Source: Niabella soli DSM 19437 (GTDB lineage Bacteria; Bacteroidota; Bacteroidia; Chitinophagales; Chitinophagaceae). Taken from it: a stretch of DNA of 64,000 bases. The stretch spans positions 1,054,001 to 1,118,000 of the forward strand of contig NZ_CP007035.1 of the NCBI RefSeq assembly GCF_000243115.2. Reading direction: 5' to 3'. Below are positions 53,635 to 61,321 of this stretch, one piece after another (positions within the stretch are counted from its first letter, which is position 1; every line of letters starts with the position of its first letter). The notes under the pieces were generated by a model that saw only the letters and a program-made list of their open reading frames with translations, searched no databases and was not told the origin of the DNA. A program made the translations under genes and the position numbers.

Positions 53635-55896
53635 TTAATACCCCGCGGCTCTTTTTAACACCACCGGCTCCACCTTATTTCCTTTTACCATCCGGTATAA
53701 GGTCCAGGTATTTTTATCATTCCCTGCTTCCAGCCGCCAGCTATAAGCAGGATCCGCCAACTTCGTTTTTACCCAACGCGGGAAGGCATTTGCCGCACGG
53801 GCATCTTCCCAGGTGCGGATCACTTTAAAAATAGCTTCTTTCTGCGGGCAACTTTCCACATCCTTCTGGTTCAACCGCAGGCTGTAGGTGGTGCCCAAAC
53901 CGACAGAAATAGCCTGAACATGCTCATATTGTTCGGGCGTTGAGCGCGCCGTAACCGGGAAATTTCCACCCATCCCCACCGGGAAAAAATTGGAATAGGT
54001 TACATCCCGCAGGTCTTTACCCTGGCTGGTAGTACTGCCCCACTCCCTGGTATCCACATCATACAAATTTTTTCCGCCACCCACATTCCAGATGCTCTGG
54101 TAATGCCAGGAGCCTTCAGATAAGGTAGCGCCGGTAAAGCGGATATACGGCACGCCTATTGCTTTGGCGCGATCAAACATCTTGTGAAAAAAGCGTTTGG
54201 CCGAGTAATACCCCTGCCCGCTGTTAAACAGGAATTCCTGCCCGTCAAAATCATAGTAAGCCAGCCCGTTAATTTTGCAAACATCGGCATAATATGCCGC
54301 TATTTTATCCTGCAGGGGTATATTGGGAATAATACCATCGTATCCATAGTTAACCGTAACCTGTAATTTATAAATAGTATCGCCTGCTGCGTGGCCTGAC
54401 GGGGTCGTTTTCCAATAGCCGCGTTTTACGTGCAACAGCCGGTAGGGAGGTTTATCCGAAACGCCTAAATAATAGATCAGCTCCTTCCCGATCTTTATCA
54501 TATTCAGGTTTTCACAGTGCCCTTCCCAACTGGCAACTTCGTTGAGGTACTGAGGATCATTTACCAGGAGAACCGTATCCGAAGCATCGATATTTTTTAA
54601 AAGCAATCTTTTTTGCTGGTAGCACAGACTATCGCCCGGAACCGGGCTGGCATCTTTCGTACCTGGGGCCAGTGCATTAGTGATGGTCGTCCTCCCAATG
54701 ATAAGACGTTTTTTTGCAGCTAGGGCTGCAAAGGCCTTGTGCGATAAACTACCTGTTGTCATTTTTATCGGCTTCCGCTCAAAATATTTTCCGTCAATAT
54801 ACCCTTCATTTCCCCTGTCGGGCCTTAAAAATCCCTGGTCGTATAAGCTGATCGCTTTAAAGCCCAGCCTGCTTGTATAAGAAATAATGCTGTCGTTCAG
54901 GTTGCCGTCGGTTAAAGCATCCGGAACAAAGGCCGCGGGATCCTTGATCCATTTGCCATTGATCGTAGGATAGGGCAATTGCTCCTTTAGTACGATCTCC
55001 CGTATCACGTCCATCAACGCCGTACTGTCCGGACTACCCCATAAAGCTACAGCCGATTCGATAAAATCCACGCCCGGCAAGGGTTGTACGTCAATATGAT
55101 TAGGAAGATTCGCTTTCATGTGCGGGATCAATGAAAACAGGATCTCTCTTTTTATGGATCGGTCCCGCGACTGGTATGCTATGGAGATCCGGCCTTTTTC
55201 ATCCACTTGCGCAGCATCTCCATACAGAATACGGTACCAGGGCTCTTTGTGCGCATAGAAGGCCACATCGCTGATACCATTGCCGCCCAGGCTGAGCACC
55301 TGTCCTTCATGCAGCGAATCCGGGAGCGGGAACCGTTGGGTATCCGGTGTGTGAATGATATATTGAAACGGAGCGGCGTCACCAATGGTAGCGGCCATGC
55401 CTCCCAAAGTATTGTCGTTTAGCGCCAACATTCCAATTGCATAGTTTACCACACTGCTGGTATCGCGCGCTACGCCAATGATCTCTCCCAACAGGTTGGT
55501 AATGGTAGTGTGGCAGGGGCCCCATTGGACGGCTTCGATCCCTGCCCTTTTTGAGAGCGATAATAATTGCAGTTTAAGGTATTTTTTTTGCGGGCTGATC
55601 CGAATGCACGCCACAGATCCGTTGCTATACGTCAGCCTCAGCAATCGTACCGCAGCGCTATAAGATGCTTTTACCGGTTCATAGCAGGTTTTGCTGCCGC
55701 CATCAAACAACAGCATCAATGGAGAAGGCCGGTCCGCTGGGCTAAATTCACGATAGGGCCGTACCGTACTATTTTTCATACTGGTGATAAACCCTTTATT
55801 ATTGATATGAATGCCGAAATAATCGGTTTTAAAATCCCATTGGGCAAACAGCTTACCGGCCAATGCAAGGAAAATTATCAGCAACGTTGTTCTCAT
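53635..55896 (-). CDS. Secreted protein of unknown family, possible TIM-barrel glycosidase
   Basis: 753 aa with signal peptide (MRTTLLIIFLALAGKLFAQ). Residues ~20-280 form a beta-sandwich-like domain (FGIHINNKGFITSMKNSTV; GIEAVQWGPCHTTITNLLGE). Residues ~310-640 look like a barrel: SRLGFKAISLYDQGFLRPD, KINGLAYYDFDGQEFLFN, RAKAIGVPYIRFTGATLSEG and NLYDVDTREWGS supply acidic residues at strand ends. This layout (N-terminal sandwich, then barrel, then small C-terminal beta domain) recalls clan GH-D alpha-galactosidases, but I cannot match a family. Adjacent to GH97 (119 bp) and to the YncE/ALP gene (37 bp). A candidate for a new glycosidase family. Confidence 0.55.
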   Translation of the reverse strand: MRTTLLIIFLALAGKLFAQWDFKTDYFGIHINNKGFITSMKNSTVRPYREFSPADRPSPLMLLFDGGSKTCYEPVKASYSAAVRLLRLTYSNGSVACIRISPQKKYLKLQLLSLSKRAGIEAVQWGPCHTTITNLLGEIIGVARDTSSVVNYAIGMLALNDNTLGGMAATIGDAAPFQYIIHTPDTQRFPLPDSLHEGQVLSLGGNGISDVAFYAHKEPWYRILYGDAAQVDEKGRISIAYQSRDRSIKREILFSLIPHMKANLPNHIDVQPLPGVDFIESAVALWGSPDSTALMDVIREIVLKEQLPYPTINGKWIKDPAAFVPDALTDGNLNDSIISYTSRLGFKAISLYDQGFLRPDRGNEGYIDGKYFERKPIKMTTGSLSHKAFAALAAKKRLIIGRTTITNALAPGTKDASPVPGDSLCYQQKRLLLKNIDASDTVLLVNDPQYLNEVASWEGHCENLNMIKIGKELIYYLGVSDKPPYRLLHVKRGYWKTTPSGHAAGDTIYKLQVTVNYGYDGIIPNIPLQDKIAAYYADVCKINGLAYYDFDGQEFLFNSGQGYYSAKRFFHKMFDRAKAIGVPYIRFTGATLSEGSWHYQSIWNVGGGKNLYDVDTREWGSTTSQGKDLRDVTYSNFFPVGMGGNFPVTARSTPEQYEHVQAISVGLGTTYSLRLNQKDVESCPQKEAIFKVIRTWEDARAANAFPRWVKTKLADPAYSWRLEAGNDKNTWTLYRMVKGNKVEPVVLKRAAGY

Positions 55897-55933
55897 ACCT
55901 ACTTACCAAAATTATTATTCAAAACCAGCGGAT

Positions 55934-58366
55934 TTAATCATCATCGGCTGCAGCAGCAGTCTTTACAAACGCACTTCGCAAGGGAGCGGGCATTACGCTG
56001 TGCTCGCCTTTTACTGATTTCCAGATCACTTCATTCAGCGGCCGGTCGGGCGCGCTGTCTGCCTTTGAAAAATCAAACTGCGCCGATTGTTGCGCACTGG
56101 TATTCCATACCGTATTGCGCTCCTGGATGTCGATATTTGCCGGGCGAACGGTATAAGGCGTCGTATCGGGCACTGACTGAAAGCAGCTCCACAGGGGCGT
56201 TGCAGCGGCATCGTACTGGCTCATGGGAGGCAGGCCCAGTATCAGTTCCATTGTCCGGAGGATCGCCGCGGTGGAATATAAGGTATGGTTTACCTGCTTC
56301 CTTTTAATATACGGACTGATCACATAGGCAACGGAACGATGGGCATCTACGTGGTCGGGGCCATCCTGCGCATCATCTTCCAATACAAAAATGGCGGTCT
56401 CTTTCCATATAGGGCTGTGTGCAATATGATCTACCAACCGGCCGAGCGCTAAATCATTATCCGCTACCATTGCCACCGGGGTATGACTGCCTTTTGACAT
56501 ACCGGCCGTATGATCATTGGGCAGGTACACCGTATTAAAACGCGGCACCGCATTGCACTGTACCAAGGAATCAAAATCATGCTCAAATACCTGTTCCCGG
56601 TATACATCCTGTATCGATAAATTCCACCCCGGGTAATTGTGACAATAATTAACCGGATCTTTTAATACCGGCAAAGTAGGATACCCGTTATCCATGAATT
56701 CTCCATAATTGCGAAAGCGGATACCAGCACGATGGCAGTAATCCCAGATAAAGCCCTTAGTGGGATTAGCTACCGGCCGTCCCCCGTCAAAATCATAATT
56801 ACCCCCGCGCCCACTGTAATTAGCCGGCCAGGTCTTTTCAACAAAGTCGGTTGCATAACCTGCCATCGACCAGTTATGTCCGTCGGCGCTTACTTCAGCA
56901 TTTACATAAAAATTATCCAGCAATACAAACTCTTCCGCCAGCGCATGCGCATTAGGGGTTATCCGCCTTCCGAAAATACAACGGCTGCTGTCGCCATTGC
57001 TCTGCGGCAAATCGCCCAATACCTGGTCGTAGGTCCGGTTTTCCTTTAATACATAAAATACATATTTGATCGGAGACGTTATTCCCTTACGGGTAGGTAT
57101 AGGATTACCCCGCTCACCCGAAGCTGTTTGTTCCTTTTGTTTTGTATAAGGCGTATTGAGATATACCTGGCGTGCATAACGGTTTAATAACTGTTCCGTA
57201 GGAACCCGGATTATTGACAAACTGCCTTTGAACATGCTGCCGATATATTGCATGGGTTTTGTTGTGTCGCTTTTTTTATACAACGTCTCGTGTTTGCCTC
57301 CATATGGGTCATTGCCATCCGGATTGGGAAAGGAAGACATGCCTTTACCATTGGCTACCAGGATCTGGCTGCCCACAACCCGCACACAAGTGGGATACCA
57401 GCCGGTGGGTATATACCCTTTGGCCTTACTGCGGCCATGCGTTGCTACATCGAAAACGGCCAGGCAATTATTGTCGGCATTGGCAATGTATAATGTTTTA
57501 TTATCGGGTGATAAAGCCACACTATTGGTGGTGGATCCGATGGGGGCCTCGGGGTACAACGCCGCGTTGAGGGTTTCCGTGACCCGTTTACTCTTACAAT
57601 CAACTACAGATACGGAGTTCGAATTGGCATTGGCCACAAATACCCTTTTTCCATCGCGGGTAACGGCCATATCTGTGGGATGATCCTCCGTTGCTACGGA
57701 ATCCGTGATCACTCCCCGCTGCGTATGGTATACCCATATTTTTTTTCCGCCCCAGGCAGAAATATACAATTCCGGCAGCACCGGGTTCAGCGCACAGGTA
57801 TATGCTTCAGCAGAAAGCGATACTTTTTTTATCACTCTCATAGTGCGTACATCACAAACATATAAGGCATTATCTTCTTTCGTCACCACATATAACCGCT
57901 GATGCGGATCATCCACAACCAGCCCGGCCGGGCTGATCTTATCCTTAGGCCAGGGACGCCCCAGCGTAAGCGTGTCCTTCACGGTAAGTTTAGCACGCTG
58001 CAAGATATACCGGACGATAATATTATTATTTCCTCCTGAAACATACAGGTAGGGCGTCGTTTTTCCGAAACAGAGCCCCAGCCATGCTGAGCTGATGGGC
58101 ACCTGCTGTACCAGCTTTTGCTGCTTTAGCTGTATAAGGTCGATGGTGTGTTTGCCGTTACCATTATTGGTTACGGCCACGTAGTTCCCATCCGGGGAAA
58201 CCGCCATATTGAGTGGCAGATCACTGCTGAGCGGAATGGATGCTCCGGCAGGGGTAAGCGCCCATCCGTTAGGTAACTGCACTGCGATTGTTTTGCGGGC
58301 CTGCTGGGCAAATGCTATTCCACCCAGTAGCACAAAAGCGATAAGAAGAAGATCACGTTTTTGCAT
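55934..58366 (-). CDS. YncE-like beta-propeller fused to alkaline-phosphatase-family phosphoesterase
   Basis: 810 aa with signal peptide (MQKRDLLLIAFVLLGGIAFAQ). Residues ~30-390 are propeller repeats (NMAVSPDGNYVAVTNNGNGK, HPTDMAVTRDGKRVFVANAN, NSVALSPDNKTLYIANADNN). Residues ~430-740 are a phosphoesterase of the phospholipase C/acid phosphatase type: YVFYVLKENRTYDQVLGD, LLDNFYVNAEVSADGHNWS and AIFVLEDDAQDGPDHVDAH. This fusion is found in many Bacteroidota. Its substrate is unknown; inside a PUL it may remove phosphate or phosphate esters from the glycan. It is 37 bp upstream of the preceding unknown glycosidase gene. Confidence 0.87.
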   Translation of the reverse strand: MQKRDLLLIAFVLLGGIAFAQQARKTIAVQLPNGWALTPAGASIPLSSDLPLNMAVSPDGNYVAVTNNGNGKHTIDLIQLKQQKLVQQVPISSAWLGLCFGKTTPYLYVSGGNNNIIVRYILQRAKLTVKDTLTLGRPWPKDKISPAGLVVDDPHQRLYVVTKEDNALYVCDVRTMRVIKKVSLSAEAYTCALNPVLPELYISAWGGKKIWVYHTQRGVITDSVATEDHPTDMAVTRDGKRVFVANANSNSVSVVDCKSKRVTETLNAALYPEAPIGSTTNSVALSPDNKTLYIANADNNCLAVFDVATHGRSKAKGYIPTGWYPTCVRVVGSQILVANGKGMSSFPNPDGNDPYGGKHETLYKKSDTTKPMQYIGSMFKGSLSIIRVPTEQLLNRYARQVYLNTPYTKQKEQTASGERGNPIPTRKGITSPIKYVFYVLKENRTYDQVLGDLPQSNGDSSRCIFGRRITPNAHALAEEFVLLDNFYVNAEVSADGHNWSMAGYATDFVEKTWPANYSGRGGNYDFDGGRPVANPTKGFIWDYCHRAGIRFRNYGEFMDNGYPTLPVLKDPVNYCHNYPGWNLSIQDVYREQVFEHDFDSLVQCNAVPRFNTVYLPNDHTAGMSKGSHTPVAMVADNDLALGRLVDHIAHSPIWKETAIFVLEDDAQDGPDHVDAHRSVAYVISPYIKRKQVNHTLYSTAAILRTMELILGLPPMSQYDAAATPLWSCFQSVPDTTPYTVRPANIDIQERNTVWNTSAQQSAQFDFSKADSAPDRPLNEVIWKSVKGEHSVMPAPLRSAFVKTAAAADDD

Positions 58367-58432
58367 GAATACAATTTACATCATATCTGTGATGCTGTTT
58401 AAAATTATATTTTACGAATGCTTGCCTGGGAT

Positions 58433-58452
58433 GGCGCGTGCGGACACGCGCC
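58433..58452. repeat. GTGTCCNCAC-core hairpin, copy 4 (inverse orientation)
   Basis: GGCGCGTG-CGGA-CACGCGCC, perfect 8-bp stem. On the minus strand the core reads GTGTCCGCAC. The arms resemble those of the copy at 18807-18831. Confidence 0.6.
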
Positions 58453-58469
58453 ACGGCGCAGGTATCGTG

Positions 58470-58540
58470 AAAAGTAAAACGACAAATGGGAGCCGCTCAG
58501 GTTTCACTCCCGATAGCCATCGGAATAACATTTCACGTTT
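58470..58540. repeat. TCGTGARAAGTRARACGACAA repeat, copy 2
   Basis: TCGTGAAAAGTAAAACGACAA, a middle that includes the hairpin CCGAT-AGCC-ATCGG, then AACATTTCACG. Its ends match the element at 51557-51607. Confidence 0.5.
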
Positions 58541-58543
58541 TAC

Positions 58544-59440
58544 TCAAAGCCCATGCGGGTAATATTCACTTTCAAAGCCGCCTTCTTTATATAGTTTTAA
58601 AATAGCGAATCCCGGAGGTGTTTCAAAATAATATCCCGACCCTGCCGAATCTTTATCGCCCTTACCCCACCAGAATCCGCTCATGGCGCCATTGCAACAA
58701 TACCATACACCATTGTAAAAGGTTTTATCATATAAATGATTATGCCCGCTTAAAGAGGCCCGTACCTTGTCTTTATGTTTATAAAAAAGATCTTTTAATT
58801 TTTTATGATCGGTATGATTGCCCCCTACCAAAATGGGCGTGGCCCCAAATGTGGGAAAATGGGATAGTATCAATGTAGGCGTGTTAGCCGGCGTTTGCTC
58901 CAGATCTGCAGCCAGCCATTGAAACTGTTCTTCATCCAGAGAAATGTCATGTGTATTATTGCCGTCCAGCACAATAAAATGCCAGCCGCCGCGGGTAAAA
59001 CTGTAATAACGGTGTGGAATGTTTAATCGTTTTACTACATAATCTTTTCCATACATAGCATCTTTCTTATCGGGCGCCGCCCACCAGGAATCATGGTTGC
59101 CGATGCAGCTATAGATATCATATCCTTTGATCCGTTGCAAACAATCATCCCATATCTGCCACTGCTCCGTTACGCTTTCTCTTTTTACATTATTATAAGA
59201 AGCGTCGTGAATGGAGTCTCCGGTGTTCAGGAAAAAATCAACTTTTAGTTTTTTGATCTTATCCAGGCAGTCTTTAAAGCGCTGCGGTGCATTGTCCCCG
59301 CTGCGGATGTGCACATCGGTAATATGCGCCAAAGTAAGTACCGGCTTTTCCTTGCGGGAAACCGTTGTGTTGTTTAAACCAATTGATGCAGGCGCTGCCG
59401 CCAGTACCGGCAGGCTTGCAAGGAAGTTCTTTCTGTTCAT
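58544..59440 (-). CDS. Calcineurin-like metallophosphoesterase
   Basis: 298 aa from the ATG at 59440 (MNRKNFLASLPVLAAAPASIG, an export signal). All metallophosphoesterase motifs are present in order: AHITDVHIRSG, LNTGDSIHD, CIGNHDSWW, LILSHFPTF and SLSGHNHLYDK. They bind two metal ions and would hydrolyse a phosphate ester or diester. Length is typical for small secreted members. Genes of this family are frequent between SusD and hydrolase genes in Bacteroidota, and it is 69 bp from the SusD gene. The substrate is unknown. Confidence 0.92.
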   Translation of the reverse strand: MNRKNFLASLPVLAAAPASIGLNNTTVSRKEKPVLTLAHITDVHIRSGDNAPQRFKDCLDKIKKLKVDFFLNTGDSIHDASYNNVKRESVTEQWQIWDDCLQRIKGYDIYSCIGNHDSWWAAPDKKDAMYGKDYVVKRLNIPHRYYSFTRGGWHFIVLDGNNTHDISLDEEQFQWLAADLEQTPANTPTLILSHFPTFGATPILVGGNHTDHKKLKDLFYKHKDKVRASLSGHNHLYDKTFYNGVWYCCNGAMSGFWWGKGDKDSAGSGYYFETPPGFAILKLYKEGGFESEYYPHGL

Positions 59441-59509
59441 TGCAGCAAAAATAATAGGGCTGACCAAAAGTTTCTTTTGGCCGGCCCCGTTGTTTTTAAT
59501 TATTTTTTA

Positions 59510-61297
59510 TTATTGCCATCCAAAAGGCTGTTTCAATTTAGGATTCTGCGTGGTTTCTAAAACAGGAATGGGTAAATAATAATATTTGGGCTCCATAAAA
59601 GTGCGGGTGCCGGTTCCTGTAACAGTGGCACCACCATTCTCCCCGTTTTGAAGATATAGTGTTACGTTCTGATCTCCGAAAGATCCCACTTTGTAATAGA
59701 TCAGGGGCTTCCCTAATGAGTTCTTTATTTTGTTGTTATCATCGGGAATGGAGGCCGAGGCGCCAATTAAGATAATGTCCGGAACGCCATCCCCTGTAAG
59801 ATCAAATTGACCCAGACCGGGGAAATAAAGCCCCTGCGCATAGGGCGCAAAACCGGTGGTTCCTGCATGCCAGCGCAGCAGATCATTATAGCGCTGCCCC
59901 TCCAGGGCAAATTCCACTCTTTTCTCTCTTCTTATTTCCAGGATCAGTCCCTGGTTCGGCCCCGTAACATCCGGAAATTTAGCCATTAAAACGGGGTCCG
60001 GATTTGCATTGGCTACCACCATGCTCAATGCAGGCATACCCGCACGGGTTCTTAGCAGCCCAATAGTTTTATCAATATCAGCCTGGGTAGCAGTTCCTAA
60101 TTCCGCACTGGCTTCCGCGTAGGTCAACAATACTTCAGCATACCGGATGGCCGCCACATCCACACTGCTAATAACGGTTCCGTCTGTGCTGTTATTATCA
60201 AACCCTTTCAATTGATGATACCCGGTAAAATTATTACTCAACTTCTGTACATAAGGTGTTGTGGCGGGAATTACCACTAAACCGGGATACATATAGGTAG
60301 CGTACAACCGGGGATCCCGGTTTTTAAATTCATCTACAAACTGCAACTGCTTGTAGTTAGGGTTATCAGTAAATCTGGTGCCATCCTTCATCAGATAGGT
60401 TTGCACCAGGTCGCGTGAGGGGGATTGTTCATAATCCAGTATTCCAAAATTCCCTGAACTTGAAATTTTTTTTGATGCATCATAGGCCGTGTTCAGGATC
60501 ACCTCCTTATTTGAGCTCAGGTCGTCGCTGTTGAACAGATCGGAATACTTTGCTGTCAGCGAAAATTTCCCCGAGGCTATAATGTCGCTGGCTTGCTGCT
60601 GTGCCAGTTGCAGGAACCGGGCGGCGGTGGCTTGCAGGTTCAGTTCCGGATGGTATTTTCTATACGCGCCTTCAAACAAAGCCATACGTGCGTACATTGC
60701 TTTTACCGCCCACAATCCTGGTGTTCCGGCGGGAACTTTTTCCATTACATTGGCGGCCGCAAAATCCAGGTCTTTAAAGATGCTGTCCACCACCACGGTG
60801 CGTGGGTCGCTGGCTTTGTATAACATGGCGGAATCCGATGGGCTAACCGCATGGCTATACCAGGGAACGTCTGAATAATTTTTTACTTTATCCAGGTAAA
60901 ATTTCGCCCGGTAATATCTTGCCAAACCGGCATAGTGGTTCTTAACGGCATCGGATACATTCGCCCTGGCATAGTTATCCAAAAAATAATTAATAGTCCT
61001 TAACCGGCCCCAGCTCCAGTTAGGCGGTGCGTTCTGAGCGCTTATATTGCCGCTCATCAGGTTTTTTATGGTCACATTGCCGGTGGTGGCATAGTCGTCT
61101 GTTGACTGTTCGTTCCCGTTCATATATATCGAAGATCCTGGTTGATCTAAAAGTCCATTGATATATAATGACAGGTCGCTCTCTGTATTAAAATAGAGCT
61201 GCGGAGCAATAATAGTTTGCGGGTAGCGGTCAAGGAAGCCCTTTTTGCAGGAGCTTACCAGCACTACCACAACGATGATTGTAAAATATTTTTTCAT
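59510..61297 (-). CDS. susD: SusD/RagB-family outer-membrane glycan-binding lipoprotein
   Basis: 595 aa, lipoprotein signal with Cys at residue 17 (VVVLVSSCKKGFLDRYPQ). The helical TPR-like core has NYFLDNYARANVSDAVKNHY, YYRAKFYLDKVKNYSDVPW and the C-terminal IRYAEVLLTYAEASAELG, then LEIRREKRVEFALEGQRYNDLLRWH, the strongest SusD signature. It binds the glycan at the cell surface and acts as the lid of the SusC transporter. It follows SusC by 24 bp, so the two are one unit. The symbol denotes the family; the substrate is not starch-specific. Confidence 0.95.
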   Translation of the reverse strand: MKKYFTIIVVVVLVSSCKKGFLDRYPQTIIAPQLYFNTESDLSLYINGLLDQPGSSIYMNGNEQSTDDYATTGNVTIKNLMSGNISAQNAPPNWSWGRLRTINYFLDNYARANVSDAVKNHYAGLARYYRAKFYLDKVKNYSDVPWYSHAVSPSDSAMLYKASDPRTVVVDSIFKDLDFAAANVMEKVPAGTPGLWAVKAMYARMALFEGAYRKYHPELNLQATAARFLQLAQQQASDIIASGKFSLTAKYSDLFNSDDLSSNKEVILNTAYDASKKISSSGNFGILDYEQSPSRDLVQTYLMKDGTRFTDNPNYKQLQFVDEFKNRDPRLYATYMYPGLVVIPATTPYVQKLSNNFTGYHQLKGFDNNSTDGTVISSVDVAAIRYAEVLLTYAEASAELGTATQADIDKTIGLLRTRAGMPALSMVVANANPDPVLMAKFPDVTGPNQGLILEIRREKRVEFALEGQRYNDLLRWHAGTTGFAPYAQGLYFPGLGQFDLTGDGVPDIILIGASASIPDDNNKIKNSLGKPLIYYKVGSFGDQNVTLYLQNGENGGATVTGTGTRTFMEPKYYYLPIPVLETTQNPKLKQPFGWQ

Positions 61298-61321
61298 CTG
61301 TATAGTTTTATAAAAGCGTAA

